Assembly (NCBI RefSeq): GCF_044748305.1
Contig: NZ_JBIVFT010000001.1
Coordinates: 434,001 to 498,000, forward strand
Direction: 5' to 3'
DNA length: 64,000 nucleotides
Origin: Arthrobacter_E sp044748305
GTDB taxonomy: Bacteria; Actinomycetota; Actinomycetes; Actinomycetales; Micrococcaceae
The notes under the pieces were generated by a model. The model was not told the origin of the DNA and did no database searches. It saw only the letters and a program-made list of their open reading frames with translations. Of the stretch, positions 45,501-53,625 are shown one piece after another. Numbering within the stretch: position 1 is the first letter of the stretch; each line of letters begins with the position of its first letter. The translations under genes and the position numbers were made by a program.

Positions 45501-47463
45501 CTGGGAGTCCGTCAAGCGTCACTTCTCGGAGCTGGATCTCGACACCCAGAGTGAAGACTTCACGGTGGTGGGCGTGGGTGACATGTCCGGTGACGTCTTC
45601 GGCAACGGCATGCTGCTCTCCGAACACATCCGCCTGCTCGCCGCCTTCGACCACCGGCATATCTTCCTCGATCCTCAGCCGGTCGCCGAGATCTCGTACG
45701 CCGAGCGCAAGCGCCTCTTCGAACTGCCGCGTTCGTCTTGGGACGACTACAACCGCGAGCTGATCAGTGCAGGCGGCGGGGTGTTCCCCCGCAATGTGAA
45801 GTCCATCCCGATCTCACCGCAGGTGCGTGTGGCTCTCGGCCTGCCCGAAGGCACCGTTCAGCTCAGCCCGCCTGAATTGCTGCGGTCCATCCTCCTGGCG
45901 CCGGCCGATCTGCTGTACAACGGCGGCATCGGCACGTACATCAAGGCGAGCACGGAGAGCAACGCCGAAGTCGGCGACAAGGCCAACGACGCCATCCGGG
46001 TCAACGGCGGTGAACTGCGGGTCAAGGTCGTGGGCGAGGGCGGCAACCTCGGTATGACACAGCGAGGCCGGATCGAGGCCGCCCTGCAGGGCGTCATCCT
46101 CAACACGGATGCCATCGACAACTCCGCCGGCGTCGACTGCTCCGATCATGAAGTGAACATCAAGATCTTCGTGGACCGGATGGTCCGGGCCGGAAAGCTC
46201 GCAGCCGAGGAGCGTGCGGAGTTCCTGGCTTCCATGACGGACGAAGTCGGCGAACTGGTCCTTCAGGACAACGTCGAGCAGAACATCCTGCTGCTGAATG
46301 ACCGGACCCGCGTGGCCGAGTGGAGCCCCAGCTACGAACGCCTGATGGACTGGCTGGACGTCAAGGCCGAGCTCAACCGTGAGCTGGAAGCCCTGCCGAC
46401 CACCGATGTCCTGCGGCAGCGTCTGGCTCAAGGACAGGGCCTGACCTCTCCGGAGCTCTCGGTTCTTGCCGCTTACGCCAAGATCGAACTGGCCAATGCT
46501 CTGCGTGACAGTGATCTGGCCGACGACCCGTGGTTCTCCGACACCCTGAGGAGCTACTTCCCGAGGGCCATCGCGGAGCGCTTCGACGCCGAGCTGGACA
46601 GCCACCCGCTGCGCCGCGAGATCATCGCCACGGTCGTGGCGAACGACATGATCAACGTCGGCGGCATCACTTTCGCCTTCCGGGCGATCGAGGAGACCTC
46701 CGCAACGGAGGCCGCCGTCGCCAAGGCGTTCATCGCCATGCGGGAGATCTACAAGCTGCAGGACATGCTGGACGGCCTCAACGGCCTTCCCGCATCCTTC
46801 CCGACGGCGCACTGGACGACCGTCCATCTGGACATCCGCCGTCTGCTGGACCGCGCGGTGCGCTGGCTCGTCGCTGACGGTTCGACGGCGGCGCCCATCG
46901 CCGAGATCGTCGCGGACTTCGGTCCGAAGGTCTCCGCGCTGCGAGGCCGCTTGGAGGACTACCTCCGCGGTGAGGACCTCAAGCGATTCCAGGCCTGGCA
47001 CACTCGTGCCACTTCCTGGGGTCTGCCCGAGGAACTGGGCGTCCGTTGGTCGGAGTTGTTCGAGAGCTTCCCCTTGCTGGAGATGGCCCGCATCGCCAGC
47101 AACAGCGGTGAGTCCGTCGAGGACGTGGCGAAGGTGTACTACACCGTCTTCGACCGCTTCCACGTCGACTCCTTGCTGGAGCGGATCAGCGCGTTGCCCC
47201 GGGATGATCGCTGGCAGGCTCTCGCACGTGCGGCGCTGCGCGACGACCTCTACTCCACCGTGGCTGACATGACCACCTCGGTGCTCGCCGTCAGCTCGGA
47301 ATCCGAGGAACCGGATGCCCGGATGGGGGATTGGGAAGAGCGCAATGCCGAACAGCTGACCCGGGCCCGGAACATGTTCGAGGAGGTCAACTCCCTTGAA
47401 AAGGACGACATGGCCTCACTCTCGGTAGCATTGAGGCTCTTGCGTTCCATCGTCCGGCACTGA
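42589..47463 (+). CDS. gdh: NAD-specific glutamate dehydrogenase, 180-kDa type
   Basis: A 1624-residue enzyme converting glutamate and NAD+ to 2-oxoglutarate, ammonium and NADH. This large form (GDH-180, as in Streptomyces GdhB and mycobacterial Rv2476c) has ACT-like regulatory modules in the N-terminal half (about residues 1-700), a central catalytic domain (about 750-1250; RFGAVARGGLRWSDRREDFR-type start, catalytic region KNAVIVPTGAKGGF about 845-858), and a long helical C-terminal extension. Activity is usually allosterically controlled, for example by amino acids. The GTG start has CTGGAGG 8 nt upstream. It stands 56 nt after the CpaE-like gene and 12 nt before pdtaS. Confidence 0.96.
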   Translation: MSLADSNPTMTPETVDTYLANYYQHLAPEDRARYAADVLRDRALAHHELGARRLPEQALVSVRDEAGSSVVMVVTDDMPFLVDSVVAELVRQKQGIHLVVHPMLVVQRDEEHHEAGKIAQVPAHVGQTSGDTAAIPSLAAYVASTGSTTRLESWIAVEVDRADEETAEQLVSGLARVLSDVRTSVEDWQKMRDKAAEIADELGQLPAEAGVQDVAGAQALLRWMESHNFTFLGYREYNLLNVDGEDVLEAHEEGGLGLMRHLGDAPKIQHLTETGRQRAREKRALVITKANSRSTVHRAAYLDYIGIKSFDAAGNVTGERRFIGLFSTNAYTSSVRTIPIIRDKVRAVLEASGFPMESHSGKDLLGIMETYPRDELFQMDVPELVSTAQAIMLLQERRRTRLFLRPDIYGRFMSAVVFIPRDRYTTSVRLRLEDELKRTFDSESIEFEARMSESALARVFFRIRLPKKAELSAFDTDGLEDRLVRAARSWSEGLSEVLGESYPEDSAERLSAQWSEAFPAGYRVDYEVEDALVDIQRFEDCIAQAAAQGGDRAIERQIQLHAYLPEGVGESLEEDARVKIYLLAPRSLSQILPVFHNLGLEVLDERPFEIETKDGQDFFLYDLGLKYPAGTDPIGSSELLASSFASALNGTIESDRFDRLVLAEGMTWRQVLILRSYAKYMRQMGNTNSYGFIADTLMANAEVTRGLVALFESRFDPALPGLDGELDGEGRTAVIEKAHAALEEAMAEVATLDADRVLRIFINLIDQTLRTNYYQGKDYLSFKLNPAGIEGLPFPRPAFEIWVYSPRVEGVHLRFGAVARGGLRWSDRREDFRTEILGLVKAQMVKNAVIVPTGAKGGFFAKQLPDPSVDRAAWMAEGIESYKTFIRGLLDITDNLVSDAEGEHVVAPRDVVRHDGDDTYLVVAADKGTASFSDIANAISADYGFWLGDAFASGGSIGYDHKAMGITARGAWESVKRHFSELDLDTQSEDFTVVGVGDMSGDVFGNGMLLSEHIRLLAAFDHRHIFLDPQPVAEISYAERKRLFELPRSSWDDYNRELISAGGGVFPRNVKSIPISPQVRVALGLPEGTVQLSPPELLRSILLAPADLLYNGGIGTYIKASTESNAEVGDKANDAIRVNGGELRVKVVGEGGNLGMTQRGRIEAALQGVILNTDAIDNSAGVDCSDHEVNIKIFVDRMVRAGKLAAEERAEFLASMTDEVGELVLQDNVEQNILLLNDRTRVAEWSPSYERLMDWLDVKAELNRELEALPTTDVLRQRLAQGQGLTSPELSVLAAYAKIELANALRDSDLADDPWFSDTLRSYFPRAIAERFDAELDSHPLRREIIATVVANDMINVGGITFAFRAIEETSATEAAVAKAFIAMREIYKLQDMLDGLNGLPASFPTAHWTTVHLDIRRLLDRAVRWLVADGSTAAPIAEIVADFGPKVSALRGRLEDYLRGEDLKRFQAWHTRATSWGLPEELGVRWSELFESFPLLEMARIASNSGESVEDVAKVYYTVFDRFHVDSLLERISALPRDDRWQALARAALRDDLYSTVADMTTSVLAVSSESEEPDARMGDWEERNAEQLTRARNMFEEVNSLEKDDMASLSVALRLLRSIVRH

Positions 47464-47475
47464 TCAGGAGACCCC

Positions 47476-48978
47476 GTGGCCATCTTCACCGATCCCATCA
47501 AGGAACACGCTGATTTTGGCCCGGGGGATGCTGAATGGCTCCATCTGCTCGTCGGGGACTGGCAGATGGTGGCCGATCTGGCCTTCGCCGACCTGGCGCT
47601 GTGGTTCCCCGATCCGGACCTGGGGTTCGTGGCACTGGCGCATGTGCGTCCGTCCACGAGCCACACGGTCTTCCACAGTGACTTCGTCGGCGAAGGCATC
47701 CGCTCCGATCTCGCACCGCTCGTGGAGCGTGCCTGGAGGTCCCGGCACATCGAGCGGTCCAATGAGGCCGCGTGGAGCAACGGGGAGTCCGCACTGAGGG
47801 TCGAGGCGATCCCGATGGTGCGCAACGGCCGGACCCTGGCCGTGGTCACCTCGCATCTTGACCTCTCCAGCTCACGGATGCCGTCGCGACTGGAGCTGAC
47901 CTACCGTCAGTGTGCCTACGACCTTCTGAAGATGGGTACGCAGGGGCTGTGGCCCGACTTCGCATCGCCGACAGGGTCCCGTCGTGGCGCACCCCGCGTG
48001 GGCGACGGTCTGATCCGGCTGGACGAGGACGGCATCGTGCAATATGCCAGCCCCAACGGCGTCTCGGCGTTCCGCCGGCTGGGTGATATCGAATCGCTTG
48101 AAGGACGTTCACTGGCAGAGGTGACGGCCGGTCTGATCAAGGACCGCCGGCTTGCCGATGAAACTCTTCCTCTCGTGGTCACCGGCCGCATGCCGCTGCG
48201 CAGCGAGATCGAATCCCGCGGTGTGTCTCTGACGCTCCGGGCGATCCCCTTGCGGGACGGCACCCATCGCTTCGGGGCGCTGGTTCTCTGCCGTGACGTC
48301 TCGGAACTCCGGCGCCGCGAGCAGGAGCTGGTCAGCAAGGACGCCACCATCCGCGAGATCCATCACCGGGTGAAGAACAATCTGCAGACCGTGGCCGCTC
48401 TGCTGCGCATGCAGTCGCGGCGGATGGTGAGCGACGAGGCGAAGCAGGCGCTTGAACAGGCGATGCGCCGGGTGGCCACGATCGCCCGCGTTCACGAGAC
48501 GCTCTCGCAGGGCTTGTCTCAGGTAGTGGACTTCGACGAGCTCATCAGTCCGCAGTTCCGGCTGTCCGCGGAAGTCGCTTCTCCTTCCCAGAAGGTGAGC
48601 ACAGAGCTGACCGGGGAGTTCGGTAAGCTTCCCAGCGATCTGGCGACCCCGCTGGCCTTGGTCATCAACGAACTCGTGACCAATGCCGTGGAGCACGGTC
48701 TGCAGGACCGGGCCGGTACCGTCTGGCTGGACGCGAGTCGCACGCACAGCGAGGCGGGGGAGCGGCAGCTGACGGTCACCATCGCCGACGACGGCGTGGG
48801 CCTGCCCGCTGTGAACCAGGAACCGGCCGCTCGGGATGCGATGGCTGCTCCCGGCGAGGGCCTTGGCCTTCAGATCGTCCGGACCTTGGTGACATCCGAA
48901 CTCAGAGGCACCATCAGATGGCTTGCGCGGGACGGTGGTGGCACGGTGGTGCGCCTGGTGATTCCGCTCGACGCCTGA
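47476..48978 (+). CDS. pdtaS: Cytosolic sensor histidine kinase PdtaS
   Basis: A 500-residue soluble kinase with an N-terminal GAF domain (about residues 1-150), a PAS domain (about 175-280) and HisKA_2/HWE-like dimerisation helices with EIHHRVKNNLQT (phospho-acceptor probably His297). The C-terminal HATPase_c (about 380-495) includes INELVTNAVEHG and the GEGLGLQIVRTL box. In mycobacteria PdtaS phosphorylates the RNA-binding antiterminator PdtaR and senses copper and nitric oxide. No PdtaR gene is in the window. GTG start 12 nt after the glutamate dehydrogenase stop with AGGAG upstream. It is convergent with whiB1, as in mycobacteria, with a shared terminator. Confidence 0.93.
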   Translation: MAIFTDPIKEHADFGPGDAEWLHLLVGDWQMVADLAFADLALWFPDPDLGFVALAHVRPSTSHTVFHSDFVGEGIRSDLAPLVERAWRSRHIERSNEAAWSNGESALRVEAIPMVRNGRTLAVVTSHLDLSSSRMPSRLELTYRQCAYDLLKMGTQGLWPDFASPTGSRRGAPRVGDGLIRLDEDGIVQYASPNGVSAFRRLGDIESLEGRSLAEVTAGLIKDRRLADETLPLVVTGRMPLRSEIESRGVSLTLRAIPLRDGTHRFGALVLCRDVSELRRREQELVSKDATIREIHHRVKNNLQTVAALLRMQSRRMVSDEAKQALEQAMRRVATIARVHETLSQGLSQVVDFDELISPQFRLSAEVASPSQKVSTELTGEFGKLPSDLATPLALVINELVTNAVEHGLQDRAGTVWLDASRTHSEAGERQLTVTIADDGVGLPAVNQEPAARDAMAAPGEGLGLQIVRTLVTSELRGTIRWLARDGGGTVVRLVIPLDA

Positions 48979-48989
48979 ACGTGACAGAA

Positions 48990-49030
48990 AAAGGGCCGGA
49001 CGAGAACCTGTGGTTCTCGTCCGGCCCTTT
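48990..49030. terminator. Bidirectional terminator between pdtaS and whiB1
   Basis: Perfect 19-bp stem AAAGGGCCGGACGAGAACC and complement, loop TGT. It has AAA at one end and TTT at the other, so it works on both strands. Confidence 0.93.
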
Positions 49031-49045
49031 GGGTCTGCGGAATGC

Positions 49046-49294
49046 TCAGGAGGCGCGACGGGCGCGCGCTGCGCGGCGCTTCAGAGCGCGGCGCTCATCC
49101 TCGCTCATGCCGCCCCAGACGCCGGCATCCTGGCCGGATTCCAAAGCCCACTGAAGGCAGGTGTCCACAACGGGGCAACGGCGGCAGACGCTCTTGGCTT
49201 CTTCAATCTGGAGAAGCGCCGGGCCTGTGTTGCCGACCGGGAAGAAGAGCTCGGGGTCCTTGTCCAGGCAGGCGGCACGGCTACGCCAATCCAT
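49046..49294 (-). CDS. whiB1: WhiB1-like iron-sulfur transcription factor
   Basis: An 82-residue Wbl protein holding a [4Fe-4S] cluster through Cys9, Cys37, Cys40 and Cys46, the same positions as in mycobacterial WhiB1. The beta-turn GVWGG (about residues 58-62) and basic tail (RRALKRRAARARR) bind sigma factor and DNA. The cluster reacts with nitric oxide. I chose ATG 49294 (MDWRSRAAC) over the GTG at 49306 because it matches WhiB1 numbering and has GGAG at a workable distance, whereas the GTG has its SD adjacent. A CRP-like site lies 35 nt upstream. It is essential in mycobacteria. Confidence 0.93.
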   Translation of the reverse strand: MDWRSRAACLDKDPELFFPVGNTGPALLQIEEAKSVCRRCPVVDTCLQWALESGQDAGVWGGMSEDERRALKRRAARARRAS

Positions 49295-49328
49295 GCGATC
49301 ACTCACTCCAAATCTGTTTCTCAGGCTT

Positions 49329-49344
49329 TGTGAAAAATTTCACT
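49329..49344 (-). promoter_or_regulatory. CRP-like binding site upstream of whiB1
   Basis: Read on the minus strand: AGTGA-AATTTT-TCACA, nine of ten conserved bases of the CRP consensus TGTGA-N6-TCACA. It lies 35 nt before the whiB1 ATG. Mycobacterial whiB1 is known to be controlled by the CRP homologue Rv3676, which supports the assignment. A second hairpin (GGGGCCA-TTTC-TGGCCCC, 49362-49379) and a perfect TTGACA (minus, 49441-49436) lie further upstream; I could not pair the latter with a -10. Confidence 0.6.
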
Positions 49345-49583
49345 TGGCCTTCCATAGGAAAGGGGCCATTTCTGGCCCCGCTGTCTCTATTAACAAGCGT
49401 GTCACGTTAACGCGGAGCAAACAAGGGGTGAAAGCTGTCAATGTGCCGAATAACGTGAGGAATAGATCACATTGAGAGGCGGGCCATGTCCTCAATTTGA
49501 CTATGTCCGGTAGGGTGCGAGGGTGTCAAGGCCTCCCGTGGATCTCCGGGCCTGAGCCTTAGGCCGTGAGGAGAGAACAGCTG

Positions 49584-50006
49584 ATGAAGCCCACCGACGC
49601 CGCACCGGCGGGTCCCCGCCCGCTTTCGGTCACGATCGTGTCCCTGGTCGCTCTCGTGGAAGGCATCGCACTGCTGGTGGTGGCCGCTGTCTACCTTGTC
49701 AATATCGTCACGGGTGCCCCCGTGCTGACGCTTTCCGGAGCCGTCTTCCTCATGGTGCTTTTCGCAGTGCTCGGCCTTGGCCTGCTGGCGGTCGGCCATT
49801 TCCTTTTCCGCGGCTATCGATGGCCTCGTTCCGGCGCCCTGGTGGCGCAACTCTTCGTCCTGACCATCGGTGTTCCCACGCTCCAGTCAGGCCTCGTCTG
49901 GCTTGGCATCCTCATGATCGTTCCGGCGGCGGTGGCCGCACTGCTGGTCTTCGACCCCAAGGCTGTTGCCTACGGGCGCAGATCGGTGCAAGCCGAAGAG
50001 GAATGA
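49584..50006 (+). CDS. Small four-helix membrane protein, function unknown
   Basis: A 140-residue protein with about four membrane helices (near residues 14-42, 48-72, 80-100 and 103-125), a short Pro-rich N-terminus and an acidic cytosolic tail. I see no catalytic motif. The length and layout resemble small actinobacterial integral membrane proteins of unknown role. ATG 49584 is preferred for GAGGAGA 8 nt upstream; the GTG at 49566 would add six residues. Its promoter must lie in the region shared with whiB1. TTGACT occurs at 49497 and TAGGGT at 49511, but they are not correctly spaced as a pair. It converges with the FtsK-like gene, 4 nt apart. Confidence 0.75.
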   Translation: MKPTDAAPAGPRPLSVTIVSLVALVEGIALLVVAAVYLVNIVTGAPVLTLSGAVFLMVLFAVLGLGLLAVGHFLFRGYRWPRSGALVAQLFVLTIGVPTLQSGLVWLGILMIVPAAVAALLVFDPKAVAYGRRSVQAEEE

Positions 50007-50010
50007 CCTC

Positions 50011-53000
50011 TTACCTTTCATGCCCGGTCCGGGTTTGCCCCTGAATGTCATTCGCCTTGAACGAGTGCAGGCGCGGCGGCTGCTGCCCGGTGGAGCCGGC
50101 TCCTCTCAATTGCGCGAAGTGAAGGATCCCGCCGTGTGCTTCACTGCGAATGACCACCCGGCCAGGGACGCGTGGCAGGGAGGCGAGCGCCCGGCGCAGT
50201 CCAGGATCGGTTTCCGTTTTTGCCGATCGCAGGTGAATGACGTGTGTCAGGAGGCCTGAGGTACGAGATTCACCGAGGGCCTCGTTGCCGCAGAGCAGAA
50301 TGTGCAGGCCTGATCTGTGGGCCGAGCGGAGGAGCTCTGTCAGGCGTCCTTCGGCCTGGAAGCGGTCCGATCGTCTGAACGTGGCGACGAGGGTCTCCCA
50401 CGATTCGATGTACAGGATGGCTCGCGGCGGTTCGGAAAGGGCCGCCGATCGGGGAACCAAGAACTGCTCGAGGAGGGCGTCGACCGCCGCGGCATCGGAG
50501 ATCCGATGATGAACCGAGTCCGGAGTGCCCAGCGGATGGCTCGATGTCCGATCGGATCGGGGGATTCCCGGTTCCGCTGCGACGGTGTGGAGGGTGATGT
50601 CACGGCCGTCTGTTCTTGCGTGGAGCAGGGCGCCGAGCAGGGCTGTGACCGCAACGGTGCGTTCTTCTTCGGAACCGAGCAGCCCGACGGCCTCGCCGGG
50701 ACTCCAGATCAACGGTGCGAGCCGTTGCTCCTCGGCGATGTCGAGCAGCGCGATGGTCGCGATGGCGGCCGGTGAGGGATCGAACTGCGGGGGAAGCGCC
50801 GGGGCGAGGGCCGCTCGCGGCGCGGAGAACGCGCCGTGTTTCCAAGCTTCCAGGATCATGGCGGTCCAATGGCCGGAAACATCGTGCTCTCCGCGGACGG
50901 TGTGCTCGTCCTGTCGTGGCAGGCCGGTGCCAGGGAGCCACTCCTTGACGAGGATCTTTCCGGCCTCCGGAAGTACCGTTGCCGTGCCGGAGGCGAGCTG
51001 GAAGGTCTGCTTCGAGGCACCTTGGCTGAAGATCGTTCGACCTGGTCTGTTCGCCGGCAGTCGCGCAGCTTCTGAAGTGCCGATGGTATCCAAGGAGTCG
51101 AGTTCGGACTGCACCCTCAAGACGAGGCAGGACCCGATGTTCGCCCGGATGTCAGCGCTGACCGCACCCTGAGGCCGTTGGGTGGCGAGGATCAAGTGCA
51201 GGCCCAGCGACCGTCCGATGCTCGCCAGGCGGATCAGTTCACCAAGACTGTCAGGGGCGTGGTCCATCATCATCCGGAATTCGTCCACGATCAGACATAC
51301 CCTGGGCAGGGGAGGGAGGTCTCTGGCTCCGAGAAGCCGTCGGTATCCCGGCCAGTCGCTGACACCGCACTCTGCGAAGAGGACCTCCCGGCGGCGTATC
51401 TCGGCGCGCAGGGAAAGCAGTGTCCGCTCCAGTTCCGCTGCGCCGAGATCGGTGATCAGCCCCTGCACCTGGGGAAGCGTCTGCAAGTCGTGGAAGGTCG
51501 ACCCTCCCTTGAAGTCCACCAGGATGAGCCCTAGCTCAGACGGTGGAACCCGGCATGCCGCGGACAGGACGAGGGTGCGCAGCAGTCCGGATTTTCCGGA
51601 GCCCGTGGTGCCTGCGACGAGAACGTGGGGCCCGTCCTCCACAAGGTCTATGGAGACGACGTGCGTTCCATCGCGTCCCAGAGGGAGACGGAAGGAAGGA
51701 CTTTCGACCATCTCGGTCCAGTGGTGAGCGATCTCATCGACGGTTCGCGGCAGCACCTCCGAGAGCGGTACTTCCTGGGGAGGCTCGGAGCGGTCTTCTT
51801 CGTCGTTCGCCGACGATGAGGAAAGAGCTGAGTGACCTCGGCAATACCGTTCTACGGCGCTGGGACGGGCCAGATCCGGGGTGAAGCGGGTCTGGCCGTT
51901 GTCCGAAGGGCGTTGATCCGCCGATGCCGGGTCCAGGACGACACCCTGGGCCCTGTCGAGACGGAGGACCCGGCCCGGACGGACGACGCGTTCACCGCGT
52001 GCGGGTGTGGCTCCACTCGATTGAACGATGATGCTCGCCTCCGGCAGGAAGGGATATTCGGCGAGGGATACGCCGGGTGCCGCGATCACAACTACTTCGG
52101 GAGCCGGCGAAGAGCGGGCCGGGGACGGTGCCGGTTTGGCGGGCTGTTCCTCGTGCCAGCTGAGGGAGGGGAGGTATCGCAGACAAGAGGGGAAGGACTT
52201 GGCCGGGTCGAACAGGACGATGAGGGGTGTCCGAGCGTGATGCCGGACGGTCAACTGGACGATCAGGCCGCAGACGAAATCCATGTAGTCCTCGTCTCCG
52301 GCCTCAATGCTGAGCCCTGGTTCCAGGTTCAGGAGGTATGGCGCATTCCGGTGGACCAAGGCCCGCGACCGGAGGCGGGTCCTGGAGCGGAGGAAAGACC
52401 TGGCCTTTGAGGGGTGAGTGACCGGATCCGCTGTTCGGGTCAGGTTCGCCTCCACATCGGCTGTGCCGAGACGGACCCAGAGGCGATTCCCGGAGGGGCC
52501 TGCCGAAGGCGTCGCTGACGGCGCAGTGTCATGACGCCGGTACGCCAGGAGCAGGGTCCCCAGCGAAGGGAACGAAGACTCCATGCGAAGCCGGTCGCGC
52601 CGAACGGACTCCTGCCGGATCGACCGTGCCGAGGCCTGTCCTCGGCCCGTGCCGATGGACGGGATGAGGAGGGGCACGGCGGACAGCACGGAAAAGAGGA
52701 GCAGCGGCCACGAGCCCGTGGTGGCTGCGAATGAGACGCCGGCCAGAAGAGACAGGACCGCAGTGAGCGCGCTTGTCAGCCATCCGGGCCCGCGATGCAG
52801 CGACGGTACCTGGAGAGGCTCATCGCAGGGCAGTCCGAGCAGACCGACGTCGACTGTCCAGAGCTCGCGCGCACGGAGCGCGAGGAGTGAGCCTCCGCGC
52901 CGTAGTGAGCGCTCCGTGGTGAGAACCGAGGGAGGCGTCATGCGAGCCTTGGCTCGCGCCCGCCGTCGTCCGGGTGTTGAGTGTTCGGTCCAGATGACCG

Positions 53001-53436
53001 AATCCTGTGTCACGGCCAGCGACCCCTGCCGTCGGGAGATCCTCGGATCCGTCATCGGCAGATCCGCTTGGCCACGCCCGATGTGATACTGACCACGGAA
53101 CAGCGGGAGGCTGGCGCCGGAGTCGGGACCGGAGAGCACCACCAGATCAAGGTGGGCCTCGGGAGGTGTGCGGGCTTCCGGAGAAGGGGTCATGGACAGC
53201 TCCGACGCCACGATGAGACACCCGTCGCGTAAGGGGTCCGTGCCGGGGGTCAGCGCCTGCAGAGGATGCCCTCCCACCGAGAAGGACGAAACGCCGAAGC
53301 GGCCGGTCAACGCCTGGGCCAGGTGATCGCCGGTGCTTCCCTTGCTCAGTTCGATGGTGACCTCCACCGGGGTGGGACCCGGCGCTCCGCCCCGGCCCGC
53401 TGGATGCAGGAGGATCAGCGTGCATTCGAGCTTCAT
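50011..53436 (-). CDS. FHA-FtsK/SpoIIIE ATPase of EccC/EssC (type VII secretion) type
   Basis: A 1141-residue membrane ATPase. The N-terminal part has a ubiquitin-like or small beta domain (about residues 1-80), then an FHA-like domain (about 90-165: YHIGRG, DPRISRRQGSL). Two membrane helices follow (about 215-235 and 240-262). The first FtsK/SpoIIIE domain has an intact Walker A GTTGSGKS (609-616), LGLILVDFKGG and CLIVDEFRMMMDH. The second ATPase domain is degenerate (GLLGSEEERTVA instead of a P-loop). This is the layout of EssC/EccC motors that export WXG100 proteins. No WXG100, EccB/D/E or EsaA/B gene lies nearby. ATG 53436 is chosen for GAAGGA upstream. Confidence 0.85.
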   Translation of the reverse strand: MKLECTLILLHPAGRGGAPGPTPVEVTIELSKGSTGDHLAQALTGRFGVSSFSVGGHPLQALTPGTDPLRDGCLIVASELSMTPSPEARTPPEAHLDLVVLSGPDSGASLPLFRGQYHIGRGQADLPMTDPRISRRQGSLAVTQDSVIWTEHSTPGRRRARAKARMTPPSVLTTERSLRRGGSLLALRARELWTVDVGLLGLPCDEPLQVPSLHRGPGWLTSALTAVLSLLAGVSFAATTGSWPLLLFSVLSAVPLLIPSIGTGRGQASARSIRQESVRRDRLRMESSFPSLGTLLLAYRRHDTAPSATPSAGPSGNRLWVRLGTADVEANLTRTADPVTHPSKARSFLRSRTRLRSRALVHRNAPYLLNLEPGLSIEAGDEDYMDFVCGLIVQLTVRHHARTPLIVLFDPAKSFPSCLRYLPSLSWHEEQPAKPAPSPARSSPAPEVVVIAAPGVSLAEYPFLPEASIIVQSSGATPARGERVVRPGRVLRLDRAQGVVLDPASADQRPSDNGQTRFTPDLARPSAVERYCRGHSALSSSSANDEEDRSEPPQEVPLSEVLPRTVDEIAHHWTEMVESPSFRLPLGRDGTHVVSIDLVEDGPHVLVAGTTGSGKSGLLRTLVLSAACRVPPSELGLILVDFKGGSTFHDLQTLPQVQGLITDLGAAELERTLLSLRAEIRRREVLFAECGVSDWPGYRRLLGARDLPPLPRVCLIVDEFRMMMDHAPDSLGELIRLASIGRSLGLHLILATQRPQGAVSADIRANIGSCLVLRVQSELDSLDTIGTSEAARLPANRPGRTIFSQGASKQTFQLASGTATVLPEAGKILVKEWLPGTGLPRQDEHTVRGEHDVSGHWTAMILEAWKHGAFSAPRAALAPALPPQFDPSPAAIATIALLDIAEEQRLAPLIWSPGEAVGLLGSEEERTVAVTALLGALLHARTDGRDITLHTVAAEPGIPRSDRTSSHPLGTPDSVHHRISDAAAVDALLEQFLVPRSAALSEPPRAILYIESWETLVATFRRSDRFQAEGRLTELLRSAHRSGLHILLCGNEALGESRTSGLLTHVIHLRSAKTETDPGLRRALASLPRVPGRVVIRSEAHGGILHFAQLRGAGSTGQQPPRLHSFKANDIQGQTRTGHER

Positions 53437-53625
53437 CGCTCCGTTCCTTCGATGTTCACGGTCCGAGATTAGGCGGCTGTTCGATGCACAGCGGGTGTGG
53501 AGGTGCGCCATGTGGACAGCGGGGCGCCCGGACCTGTGGATGCAAACTCGGGTAACCTAGTTCAGCGGGCCGACGTCGCAAGGACGACGGCCCCGTAACT
53601 GTCCCGAGTTTGTTCAGGAGAATTG

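Noticed and set aside
49454..49471. Second CRP-like dyad GTGA...TCAC upstream of whiB1
   Set aside because: The half-sites are 8 nt apart instead of 6, so it does not fit CRP geometry.
53515..53542. DnaA-box-like TGTGGACAG and TGTGGATGC between the FtsK-like gene and glf
   Set aside because: Both deviate from the consensus and there is no AT-rich unwinding region or replication gene, so no origin is supported.
53568..53594. Imperfect inverted repeat GGGCCGACG / CGACGGCCC before glf
   Set aside because: One internal mismatch and a short stem; no clear role and below the level of the other dyads.
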